12,945 nucleotides of DNA from JACQFK01 sp041482015. Lineage in GTDB: Bacteria > Planctomycetota > MHYJ01 > JACPRB01. Under the pieces are notes generated by a model, which saw nothing but the letters and a program-made list of their open reading frames with translations, did not search any database and was not told where the DNA came from. Made by a program: the position numbers and the translations under genes. Position 1 is the stretch's first letter; each line of letters opens with the position of its first letter. This document shows positions 1-6,717 of the stretch, one piece after another. The DNA lies in NCBI GenBank assembly GCA_041482015.1, contig JBGPCZ010000167.1:1-12945 (forward strand), in the 5' to 3' direction.

Positions 1-1235
1 CCCAGGAGGAGCGCGACCGCGGCGATGGCGGCCGGCGCCCGGCCGGGCCGCTCGCGGAGGGAGTCCCATCCATAGGCCAGGAGGATCGAGAGCGCCAGTC
101 CGAAGACGAAGAGCCAGCGCGAGGGCGGGCTGAGCGAGAGGATCGGGACCAGCTGCAGGAGGAGCGCGAGCGGTTTGAGGAACGCGACCGCGACGGAGGC
201 GAGGGCGACGATTGCCAGGAGGCGCACGTGGCGATCGCGGAAGTTCCGCGCGGCGCCCCAGGCGGCGAGCGCCACGGCGGCGAGGCCGGCGTGAAAGCTG
301 AATTCGTAATCGAAGAAGGGGTGATCGAACGGGTACGCCTTCCCGCAGACGACGTCGAGCGCGTGGGGGAGGAGCGCCCAGCCATCGCCCCAGAACATCG
401 CGAGGTCGGCGCCGGGATTGCGGTAGCCGTTGGCGATCGTGTCGAGGCGGGTGAGGATCGCGGCCATGCCGATCCCGATCGAGAGAAGGACGTAGAGCGC
501 CGTGGCGCGGAGGGGGAAGAGCCAGCCCTGCTCCCGTTTCCAGCCCACGACGGCGAGCCATCCGAGGCTCAGGAGGAAGACGTGGATTGCGTGCTGCGGA
601 TGGCTCCCCAGGATCGCCATCCCCATCGCGACCCCGGCCATCGCCGCGCGAGAGAGATTCCACGTCTCGAACGCGCGGTGGATAAGGAGGAGCGCCAGCG
701 GCCCCCAGACGGAAACACCGGCCAGGATGCCCGTCGAGAACCACATGGAGTTGTAGCCCAGGAGCATCCATGCGAGCCCGCCCGCGGTCGCGGCGAGGTC
801 GCTCCGCCCGAGTCCGCGAAGGAGCCAGTACAGGGCGGCCCCCGAGAAGAAGAGATGAAGCAGGAGAAAGACCTCGTACGCGGCGTCGGGTGGCAGGGTC
901 GCGTGGAGCACGACCTGCGGCGGGTAGAACGGGTGGACCATCGGGTCCGAGTAGATCGGGAGCCCGCAGCAAAGCGTCGGGTTCCAGAGGCGCAGTTCGC
1001 CGGCCTTGAGCCCCTCGTTGTAGATCCGAAGGTGGTTGGCGAGGAGGACGATGTTGTCCGCGACCCGCGCGTGCGGGCGCCCCGCGGGGAACCAGGCGGG
1101 CGGCTCCTGGGCCGGGACGCCGAGCTGCTGCTCCAGGAGGACGACCGCGTGGATCGTGTGACCGAGGAGGAGGAACTTCCAGAAGACCGCGAGCGTGACC
1201 GCCGCGAAGACCGCGTAGGGAAGCGCTCGTCTCAC
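1..1235 (-). CDS. YfhO/GT-C-like polytopic membrane protein (3' end outside window)
   Basis: About 411 codons are visible and the C-terminus lies beyond position 1. The start is GTG at 1235: an in-frame TAG sits only 10 nt upstream (1247-1245), and a purine-rich GGATAGGGG stretch precedes the GTG. The product has an N-terminal hydrophobic segment (residues 6-24), then a long non-membrane loop containing LWNP (83-86), a GLP-x-Y-x-DP stretch (91-98) and FYPP (103-106). Many hydrophobic segments follow, with SHPQH at 211-215. This W-NP, GxP, FYPP and later HPQ pattern is typical of YfhO-type bacterial membrane proteins and related GT-C glycosyltransferase-like proteins, which act in the inner membrane on lipid-linked sugars or envelope polymers. 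The substrate cannot be told. It is separated from the upstream pilin unit by that unit's terminator, so it is probably transcribed separately. The family call is fairly firm; enzymatic activity is inference. Confidence 0.8.
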   Translation of the reverse strand, partial: MRRALPYAVFAAVTLAVFWKFLLLGHTIHAVVLLEQQLGVPAQEPPAWFPAGRPHARVADNIVLLANHLRIYNEGLKAGELRLWNPTLCCGLPIYSDPMVHPFYPPQVVLHATLPPDAAYEVFLLLHLFFSGAALYWLLRGLGRSDLAATAGGLAWMLLGYNSMWFSTGILAGVSVWGPLALLLIHRAFETWNLSRAAMAGVAMGMAILGSHPQHAIHVFLLSLGWLAVVGWKREQGWLFPLRATALYVLLSIGIGMAAILTRLDTIANGYRNPGADLAMFWGDGWALLPHALDVVCGKAYPFDHPFFDYEFSFHAGLAAVALAAWGAARNFRDRHVRLLAIVALASVAVAFLKPLALLLQLVPILSLSPPSRWLFVFGLALSILLAYGWDSLRERPGRAPAAIAAVALLL

Positions 1236-1257
1236 GCCCCTATCCTATCCACTCTTG

Positions 1258-1270
1258 TCTCCTTATCTCC
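1258..1270 (-). repeat. GA-rich dispersed repeat, inverted copy
   Basis: Read on the minus strand, this is the 13-mer GGAGATAAGGAGA, followed by more GA-rich sequence (GACAAGAG, then GGATAGGATAGGGG) leading into the GTG of the membrane protein gene. The same 13-mer occurs at 2115-2127 on the plus strand, so two copies face each other across the pilin unit. GA-rich runs of this kind recur in intergenic DNA of many bacteria; no function is claimed. Confidence 0.5.
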
Positions 1271-1343
1271 AGCGCTCCGGCGATGGGAATGGAGATTCGG
1301 TTCTGGCCTCCGGCCGTTCTTGGTCGCGAGGGCTCATCTCCTG

Positions 1344-1380
1344 AAAAAGAAAAGGCCCCGGCGTCTTCCGCCGGGGCCTT
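1344..1380 (-). terminator. Rho-independent terminator of the pilin gene
   Basis: A perfect 12-bp stem (AAGGCCCCGGCG paired with CGCCGGGGCCTT; arms 1369-1380 and 1352-1363) encloses a 5-nt loop at 1364-1368. On the minus strand it is followed directly by a T-rich tract (TTCTTTTT, complement of 1344-1351). It lies 28 nt past the pilin stop codon, exactly where an intrinsic terminator for that gene is expected. Confidence 0.92.
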
Positions 1381-1408
1381 CTCGGAGTTGCTGGGATCCG
1401 ATCCTGGA

Positions 1409-1933
1409 CTACCTCGTGGGGAAGCTCGGGTCGTTCATCGCCCTGGCCCAGTCGGGGCCGGAGCTTTCGAGCACGTCCCCCGATTTCCGGATGATGTTGC
1501 CGCTGCCTTCGTCGTTGGCGCCTTCCTTGTGGTTCTCCCTGTCGTCGGCGCCGACCATGTCGCCGTCGGCGAGACGCGACACGGGCTTGGACGGTCCGCC
1601 GTAGTCGATGTCGCCCTGGGGGCTGTCCCCCTTGACGGGACACAGGAAGATGTCGGCGACCGTCGGGTCGATGAGCGGCGGCGCCGTCGTGGTGAGGGCA
1701 TGCCAGAACGCGCTGCCCTGGACCGTGGGCATCGCCTTCATGCGACCCCCGAACTGGCTCATGTAGACGTTCTGCATCTTCCAGAGCTGCGAGAGGTTGT
1801 TCGCGCACGAGGTGACTCGGGCGCGGCGGATCGCCTTGGCGATGGCTGGCAGCAGTAGGGCGGCAAGAATACCAATGATGACGATAACCACCAGCAGCTC
1901 GACCAGGGTGAATCCTTTGCGCTTGCTTGTCAT
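1409..1933 (-). CDS. Type IV pilin-like pseudopilin (prepilin-type N-terminal methylation domain)
   Basis: A 174-residue protein with a class III signal: a short basic leader (MTSKRKG) cut after Gly7, mature Phe8, the conserved Glu at mature +5 (Glu12), and a hydrophobic helix to about residue 31. Such proteins are processed by a prepilin peptidase and assembled as pilus or type II secretion pseudopilus subunits. Cys43 followed by ANNLSQL, and a C-terminal NH-x-EG...GNIIRKSGDV stretch (134-154), resemble the C-NNL and H...N-x-x-x-DG parts of the abundant planctomycete pseudopilins of the DUF1559/GspG kind. The ATG at 1933 was chosen because AAGGAGAAAG lies just upstream and it gives a canonical leader. 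A GTG at 2017 in the same frame would add 28 charged residues and directly abuts its own AGGAGG. The gene is monocistronic, with promoter at 2080-2108 and terminator at 1344-1380. No other pilus gene is in the window. Confidence 0.9.
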   Translation of the reverse strand: MTSKRKGFTLVELLVVIVIIGILAALLLPAIAKAIRRARVTSCANNLSQLWKMQNVYMSQFGGRMKAMPTVQGSAFWHALTTTAPPLIDPTVADIFLCPVKGDSPQGDIDYGGPSKPVSRLADGDMVGADDRENHKEGANDEGSGNIIRKSGDVLESSGPDWARAMNDPSFPTR

Positions 1934-2044
1934 CGAGCTTTCTCCTTTTCTTCGATCACACCGCATCCGGCGACCGCCGCCGGACGGGACTTCACTAGCC
2001 CGCTCCTTCGAGGCCACCCTCCTAAATGAAACTCGCCGCGGCGC

Positions 2045-2059
2045 CCGGCACGGTGCCGG
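2045..2059. promoter_or_regulatory. GC palindrome in the pilin gene leader
   Basis: CCGGCAC-G-GTGCCGG is a perfect 7-bp inverted repeat around one base. It lies about 14-28 nt past the expected transcription start of the pilin promoter and about 112 nt before the pilin start codon. It could be an operator or an RNA hairpin. The position is suggestive, but short palindromes are frequent in GC-rich DNA. Confidence 0.3.
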
Positions 2060-2079
2060 ACCGAACTCCCGATAAGGGA

Positions 2080-2108
2080 ATTGTGTATTACGGATGGGTC
2101 GGTGTCAA
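2080..2108 (-). promoter_or_regulatory. Sigma-70-type promoter for the pilin gene
   Basis: On the minus strand there is a perfect -35 box TTGACA (2108-2103), a 17-nt spacer, and a -10 box CACAAT (2085-2080, four of six consensus bases). Transcription would start near 2073 and leave a leader of about 140 nt before the ATG at 1933. The hexamers lie in an AT-richer pocket of an otherwise GC-rich intergenic region. Confidence 0.65.
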
Positions 2109-2110
2109 GC

Positions 2111-2149
2111 AGGAGGAGATAAGGAGATACGGGGAGATGAAGAGATGAG
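2111..2149 (+). repeat. GA-rich short tandem repeat tract
   Basis: A run of imperfect 7- to 9-base units built on GGAGAT (GGAGATAA, GGAGATAC, GGGGAGAT, GAAGAGAT) between the pilin promoter and the end of the lipoprotein gene. It shares the 13-mer GGAGATAAGGAGA with the inverted copy at 1258-1270. Purine-rich runs like this are common non-coding fillers in several bacterial phyla. Confidence 0.6.
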
Positions 2150-2178
2150 ACTGGGGACAGCGAGGGGGATCTCCGGAA

Positions 2179-2775
2179 TCACCGGCTCTCCTTGCGGTCC
2201 GGGTGGGCGTGGACGAACGGCTGGTCCTCGGCGCAGTCGGGGCAGAAGCGGGTCCGGCCGCAGAGGTGCGGGCGTCCGCGGATCGCGCGTTCGCTGGAGC
2301 AGGCGGAGCAGAAGCGCGAGTGGTCGCACACGTGCGCCTCCGAGGCCTCCACCTCGCACCGGGGGCAGAACCAGGTCGACGTGCGGCAGGAGTGGTCGAT
2401 CCCCGCGTCGACCCTGCACTCCGGGCAATAGGCGCTCTTGCCGCAGACGTGGTTGGGCCCGCGGTCGACGGGCCACCCGTCCTTCGAGCAGGCGGGGGAG
2501 AGGCACAGGCTGGTCTTTCCGCAGACGTGCCCCTTCCCGGTCTCCGCCCGGCACGCGCGGCAGTAGCCCGTCCGCTCGCACCGGTGGCCGGAGGCGGCGT
2601 CACGACGGCACGGGGTGCACCACCGCGTGAGCCCGCAGACGTGGTCGGGGCCGCCCTCGAGGGAACAGCTCGAGCAGCGCCTGGGGGCCGGAGCGACTGG
2701 CGCGGCGACGGGCGGCGGCGGGACCTCGTGGCACGCCGCGAGGAGCAGACACAGGACGCCCGCACGTCTCATCAT
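2179..2775 (-). CDS. Cys/His-rich repeat lipoprotein with zinc-ribbon-like units
   Basis: A 198-residue protein with a short lipoprotein signal (MMRRAGVLCLLLAAC, lipobox LAAC, lipidated Cys15), then a Pro/Ala/Val-rich linker (residues 17-32). The rest is a tandem array: seven units of the form C-x2-C, 7 to 13 residues, H-x-C, then 5-6 residues to the next C-x2-C, plus a degenerate eighth unit. The C-x2-C pairs start at residues 34, 53, 72, 91 (here C-x4-C), 117, 137, 156 and 178; the H-x-C pairs at 45, 64, 83, 109, 128, 148 and 170. Each unit supplies three Cys and one His, the usual ligand set for Zn(II). I recognise no named family. Its start overlaps the stop of the upstream mutase gene (ATGA), implying translational coupling. 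Envelope metal binding is inference; disulfide-bonded structural repeats are the alternative. Confidence 0.85.
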   Translation of the reverse strand: MMRRAGVLCLLLAACHEVPPPPVAAPVAPAPRRCSSCSLEGGPDHVCGLTRWCTPCRRDAASGHRCERTGYCRACRAETGKGHVCGKTSLCLSPACSKDGWPVDRGPNHVCGKSAYCPECRVDAGIDHSCRTSTWFCPRCEVEASEAHVCDHSRFCSACSSERAIRGRPHLCGRTRFCPDCAEDQPFVHAHPDRKESR

Positions 2776-4079
2776 TCGGGCTTCCCGAGGATCGCGAAGA
2801 GACGCTCGCGCGCGCGGGTGAGCGCCTCCTTCGTCGACGCCTCCAGGTTGAGGCGCAGCAGCGGCTCCGTGTTCGACGCCCGGACGTTGAACCACCAGTC
2901 CTCGTACTCGACGGTGATCCCGTCCAGCCAGTCCTGCCGGCCGTCCTTGAACGTCGCGGCGAGTTGCTTCACGATCGCGTCCTTGTCGGCCACCTTGAAG
3001 TTGATCTCGCCCGTGGCGTAAGTGCGGCGGAGGGGCGCGAGCAGCTCGTCGACCGGTTTCCCCTCGTGGCCGAGGAGGTCGAGCACTTTTGCAAATGCCA
3101 TCATCCCCGAGTCGGCGAAGAAGTGATCGCGGAAGTAGTAGTGGCCGGAGAGTTCGCCACCGAGCACGGCGTTGTTCTTCTTCATCGTCTCCTTGATGAA
3201 CGCGTGGCCTACGCGGTCGCGGATCGGCACGCCGCCCGCCTTCCGGATCTCCTCCGCCACGACCCGGCTGGAACGGAGGTCGTAGACGATCGCGGCGCCC
3301 GGGCTCCGCCGAAGCTCCGAGCGCGCGAGGAGCACGACTACGAGGTCGCCTACGATCCGGGTCCCGCCCGGTCCGAGGAACATGCACCGGTCGCCGTCGC
3401 CGTCGAACGCGACGCCGAGGTCGGCCCTCGTCTCCTTCATCGCGGCCACGAGGTCGCGGATGTTCTCGTCCTTCAGGGGGTTGGGCTCGTGGCTGGGGAA
3501 GCGGCCGTCGGGCTCGAAGCAGAGCCTGACGAATTCGACGGGCAGGTCGCCGAAGACCGAGTCGAAGTGGACCCCGACGGCGCCGTGGGCCGTGTCGACG
3601 GCGATCTTGATCTTCGGGGTCTTCGTCACGTGGCGGCGGATGTGCTCGCGGTACTCCTTGACGAGGGAGAGGGACGTGACCGTCGATCCCCCCGTCGGCC
3701 TCTCCTGGCACAGCTTCTCGATCTCCTTCAGGCCCGTGTTCTCGCCGATCGGGAACGCGCGCTCGCGGCAGATCTTGAAGCCGATGTCCTCCGGCGGGTT
3801 GTGGGAGGCGGTCACCATGATGCCGCCGTCGAGCCCGAGGTGGCCCACGGCGAAGTAGAGCATGGGCGTCGTGCAGAGGCCGATGTCGACGATCTCGCAC
3901 CCGGCGCCGCGCGCGACCGCCGCCGCGATCGACGGCGCGGAGAGCCGCACGTCGCGGCCGACCGCGATCCGCTTCGACTTCAGGAACTTCGCCGTCGCGG
4001 ATCCCAGGCGCTCGGCGAGATCCTCGTTGATCTCGGAGGGGTACTTCCCGCGGACGTCGTAGGCTTTGAAGGCGGGCAT
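2772..4079 (-). CDS. Phosphomannomutase/phosphoglucomutase
   Basis: A 435-residue member of the alpha-D-phosphohexomutase superfamily, of normal length for bacterial PMM/PGM enzymes, which interconvert hexose 6-phosphates and hexose 1-phosphates for nucleotide-sugar synthesis in the cytoplasm. All four signatures are visible: the phosphoserine loop TASHNPP (Ser92), the metal loop FDGDGDR (Asp226, Asp228, Asp230), the sugar-binding loop GELSGH (308-313), and the phosphate-binding loop RASNTEP (400-406). The N-terminus FKAYDVRG is canonical for the family and fixes the ATG at 4079. After the active serine the enzyme reads PPEDIGFK, where the family usually has an aromatic-Asn-Gly sequence. It lies 42 nt after the TPR gene and overlaps the lipoprotein gene by 4 nt. 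It probably feeds glycan or polysaccharide synthesis; mannose versus glucose preference cannot be read from sequence. Confidence 0.95.
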   Translation of the reverse strand: MPAFKAYDVRGKYPSEINEDLAERLGSATAKFLKSKRIAVGRDVRLSAPSIAAAVARGAGCEIVDIGLCTTPMLYFAVGHLGLDGGIMVTASHNPPEDIGFKICRERAFPIGENTGLKEIEKLCQERPTGGSTVTSLSLVKEYREHIRRHVTKTPKIKIAVDTAHGAVGVHFDSVFGDLPVEFVRLCFEPDGRFPSHEPNPLKDENIRDLVAAMKETRADLGVAFDGDGDRCMFLGPGGTRIVGDLVVVLLARSELRRSPGAAIVYDLRSSRVVAEEIRKAGGVPIRDRVGHAFIKETMKKNNAVLGGELSGHYYFRDHFFADSGMMAFAKVLDLLGHEGKPVDELLAPLRRTYATGEINFKVADKDAIVKQLAATFKDGRQDWLDGITVEYEDWWFNVRASNTEPLLRLNLEASTKEALTRARERLFAILGKPE

Positions 4080-4121
4080 GGGTGATTCGGAAAAAAAGGG
4101 TTGTGGATCAGGATGGGAGGA

Positions 4122-4538
4122 TCACGGGGCGGGCTTGACGAACCGGATGCGCTCGATGCCGGCCACCGCGACCTTCCGGTCTTCGCGCTCGGGATAGTCG
4201 TCCATGTACTTCTGGAAGGCCGCGATCGCGTCGGCGTTCCGGCCGGAGTCCGCGAGGGCCACCGCGTAGTGGAGATACGCGACCGGACGCCGCTCGTCCT
4301 TCGGGTAGCGCTCCCAGAAGCGGCGGTAGTAGTCCGCGGCCATCTCGGGTCGCATTGTTTTCGAGCAGGCGTCCGCGGTTGCCATCTGGAGCCACTTGTT
4401 GAAGTCCGTGTCGGGGTTCCGGTCGATCCTCTCCTGGTAGTGCTCCATCATGCCGGTGGAAAGAAGGCCGATCGGGAGGACCACGAAAGCCAGGAAGAGA
4501 ATGGAGACGAGCAGCACCTTCTTCCACGTGAATTTCAT
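4122..4538 (-). CDS. Membrane-anchored TPR-like protein
   Basis: A 138-residue protein with a basic N-terminus (MKFTWKK), one hydrophobic segment (residues 8-28), and a helical domain. Residues 63-118 look like one to two tetratricopeptide-type helix pairs: a YYRRFWERYP stretch, then AYLHYAVALADSGRNADAIA, then FQKYMDDYP. The pattern resembles the TPR part of YbgF/CpoB- or BamD-like periplasmic proteins, but it is far shorter, so no named function is assigned. It is probably a protein-interaction adaptor anchored in the inner membrane with the TPR outside. It starts 15 nt after the vWA gene stop and has no Shine-Dalgarno sequence; a -10-like TATAAT lies 9 nt before the ATG. Another ATG at 4545 is out of frame with this protein. 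Confidence 0.8.
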   Translation of the reverse strand: MKFTWKKVLLVSILFLAFVVLPIGLLSTGMMEHYQERIDRNPDTDFNKWLQMATADACSKTMRPEMAADYYRRFWERYPKDERRPVAYLHYAVALADSGRNADAIAAFQKYMDDYPEREDRKVAVAGIERIRFVKPAP

Positions 4539-4547
4539 GGCCCATGG

Positions 4548-4556
4548 ATTATATCA
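4548..4556 (-). promoter_or_regulatory. Extended -10 promoter before the TPR gene
   Basis: The minus strand reads TGATATAAT, a perfect extended -10 (TGnTATAAT), overlapping the TGA stop of the vWA gene. No acceptable -35 lies 17 nt upstream. Only 9 nt separate the -10 from the ATG at 4538, so a start 6-8 nt downstream would give a leaderless or nearly leaderless mRNA, which fits the missing Shine-Dalgarno sequence. Confidence 0.45.
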
Positions 4557-6716
4557 CGCCTTCCAAAAGGTCGCGAGGGCCATCTCGAGGAACACGAGGA
4601 CGAGCGCCGCCACGAGGAACAGGGGGCGCCCGGAGCGGCTCGCGGATGGGGCGGGACGGGGCAGGCCGGAGAGTTCGGCGGGAGAGCGGAGCACGCGCCC
4701 GCCGGTCTCGGACGCGATCCGCTCCAGCGCCTTGAGGTCGACGCCCAGCGCCTCGTACTCCCGCTCGCACGGGATCGTGATCGCCGCCCGCGCCTGGCCG
4801 CACTGCACCAGGAGCGTGCCCTTGCGGATCGCGGGGAGGGGGGCCTCCCAGGTGTCGGAGAGGACCTGCTTGAACGCCAGATCGCCCTTCTCGCCGGACG
4901 AACCGGAGTAGAAAGGCCCGAGTGGCGTGGGGTCGATTCCACGGGCACGGACGACGGGCGGATCGATCGAAAGACGCACGCCGCTCGCGGCGTTGCCGGC
5001 GACGTACTCGATTGAGCGCGCGAGAAGCCCCGGATCGGGTCGCTCGTACGCGAACGCGCCGACCCGCCCCTTGCCGGCCTGGCGGAACGCGAGGGCGGGG
5101 TAGAGCGTCGGGGCCTTCCCGACGGTGCCCACGACTTGCGCGTCGGCCTTCGCGCTCGTCAGGTTCATCCACTCCAGCGCGACGCCCGCCGCGCCGACCG
5201 TGACCGGGTGCTCGTGCAGCACCAGCATCCCGGGTTTCTCCTTGTGATTCTCGATCGTCTCGGGGAGCAGCCCGCGGAACGTCTCGTCGAGCTTCTTCCA
5301 ATCGTCGATCTCGATCGGGACGCCGATCTCGATCCTTTTCCCGACGGTCACGACCGCCAGGGCGATGCCGCGTTTCTCCAGGAGGCCCCCTTCGTCCCTC
5401 CTCATCTTCGGGGTTTCCTTCTCGGACGTCTCCCCGTCGGTGAGGAGGATGATCTGGCTGCGGGGCGCCGCGACCTGCTCCAGCTTCTTCCGGGCCTCCG
5501 CGAGAGCCCCCGCGATGAAGGTCCCCCCGGAGGCGACCAGCTTGTTGAGTTCCTTCGGCGATTCAATGAACCGGCCCTGGTCGTTCGGAAAGGGATAGAC
5601 CGCGACGTAGTCGCCGGACTCGAAGAATCCGCCCATCCACCACGCGTGGACCGTTTGCTGGATCACGTCGAGCCTGCCTGGCGCGTTCATGCTGCCGGAG
5701 CAGTCGATCACGAAGACCACCGCGACCTTTTGATCCCGCTTGGCACGGAGCGGGGAGACCTGGTCAATCGGGGTCCCCGCCCACCCGCCGAGCATGTAGC
5801 TTTTCGGACCGCCGAGGAGAATCAGCCCTCCGTGAGAGCCCTCCACCCATTCGGCGAGCTTGCCCTGCTCGGCCCGCGATAGAAGGACGTTGTCGAGCAC
5901 GACGATGTCCTTGTCCCTCGGGTCTTTGAAAACCGGCGAGCGCTCGACGTCGAATCGCGGCTGATCCAGAGATCCGTTCGTGAGCGCCAGCACCTTCTTC
6001 TTTCCCGTCGACGGCGCGAGGACGAGGCCCGAGGTCGTGTTATTCTCGGGGCACGCGTCGTCGATCTCGATCGTCACGGTGAATTCGCCCGGGGCGCGGC
6101 CGGGGAAGGGGACGATCGTGGGAACGCCCGCGGTGAGACTGATTTCCTGAAGATCCTGGCCCATCCGTACGGGGACCTTGACGTCGTAGGTCGAGACGAC
6201 CGTCACGTCGATCGTCACGGTCTCGCCCGCGGCCGAAGGGGTGGGGACGTCGAGGCGCGCGATCCGGACGTCGCGCACCAATCCGGGGCCGATCGGGAAG
6301 ACGTGGACGGGGACGCCGCGCGCGCGGCAGAGGAGGAGCGATCGGCCGGGGTCGGCGCGTCCGTCGGTATAGAGAACGATCTCGGTGGGGTTCCGCGCGA
6401 GCGCCGCCTCGATCGCGCCGGCGAGGTTCGTCTCCGTTCCGTCCACGGCGGTCGACTCGAACGCGATCTCACGGCCGAACGAGGCCCAAAGGACGGTGTC
6501 GCCGGGCGGCCGCTGCTCCTGGTCGTAGGCGCGGACGCGATCGGCGTCCGCCGGTCGCGGCGCATCCTTCGGGCCGCGGCTCACGGAATCCGAGCGGTCG
6601 ACCAGGTGAAGGCGCACGCGGGGCGCCGCGCCGGCGGGGAGGGAGAGGTCGGCGATCGCCGCCGCGAGCGCGAGGACGAGCGCCGTCCTCGCCGCCAGGA
6701 TTGCCGTCCGTCGCAC
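4554..6716 (-). CDS. Membrane protein with two vWA domains and a GATase1-like domain
   Basis: A 720-residue protein starting at GTG 6716, one base after the rhomboid stop codon. Longer starts would run into the rhomboid gene. In order: an N-terminal membrane segment (about 5-23); a first vWA domain with MIDAS-type motif DRSDS (40-44), Thr96 and Asp118; a beta-rich segment (about 150-230); a Rossmann/glutamine-amidotransferase-like segment (about 265-322, containing LILLGGPKS) with no nucleophilic Cys; a second vWA domain with DCSGS (338-342), Thr399 and Asp427; a further C-terminal region; and a C-terminal membrane helix (about 697-716). The architecture matches the large vWA membrane proteins common in Planctomycetota and relatives, some related to BatA/BatB. 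They are thought to be metal-dependent adhesion or assembly scaffolds, often with MoxR ATPases, though none is visible here. The exact role is unknown. Confidence 0.85.
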   Translation of the reverse strand: MRRTAILAARTALVLALAAAIADLSLPAGAAPRVRLHLVDRSDSVSRGPKDAPRPADADRVRAYDQEQRPPGDTVLWASFGREIAFESTAVDGTETNLAGAIEAALARNPTEIVLYTDGRADPGRSLLLCRARGVPVHVFPIGPGLVRDVRIARLDVPTPSAAGETVTIDVTVVSTYDVKVPVRMGQDLQEISLTAGVPTIVPFPGRAPGEFTVTIEIDDACPENNTTSGLVLAPSTGKKKVLALTNGSLDQPRFDVERSPVFKDPRDKDIVVLDNVLLSRAEQGKLAEWVEGSHGGLILLGGPKSYMLGGWAGTPIDQVSPLRAKRDQKVAVVFVIDCSGSMNAPGRLDVIQQTVHAWWMGGFFESGDYVAVYPFPNDQGRFIESPKELNKLVASGGTFIAGALAEARKKLEQVAAPRSQIILLTDGETSEKETPKMRRDEGGLLEKRGIALAVVTVGKRIEIGVPIEIDDWKKLDETFRGLLPETIENHKEKPGMLVLHEHPVTVGAAGVALEWMNLTSAKADAQVVGTVGKAPTLYPALAFRQAGKGRVGAFAYERPDPGLLARSIEYVAGNAASGVRLSIDPPVVRARGIDPTPLGPFYSGSSGEKGDLAFKQVLSDTWEAPLPAIRKGTLLVQCGQARAAITIPCEREYEALGVDLKALERIASETGGRVLRSPAELSGLPRPAPSASRSGRPLFLVAALVLVFLEMALATFWKA

Positions 6717-6717
6717 G

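Noticed and set aside
228..1604. Long plus-strand open frame opposite the membrane protein and pilin genes
   Set aside because: Highly charged Glu/Arg/Asp-rich composition typical of the antisense of a GC-rich gene; the minus strand has recognisable families here. The same reasoning removed plus-strand frames at 2964-4085, 5136-5882, 7432-8232 and 8261-9661.
2150..2181. Sec read-through of the lipoprotein TGA stop, given selC in the window
   Set aside because: The sequence after the TGA shows no continuation of the repeat and no convincing SECIS hairpin, and leads into the GA-rich repeat tract.
4091..4124. Intrinsic terminator between the TPR and mutase genes
   Set aside because: The minus strand has a run of seven T at 4097-4091, but the preceding stem (GTGATC with GATCCAC) is short and bulged; it would at most attenuate transcription.
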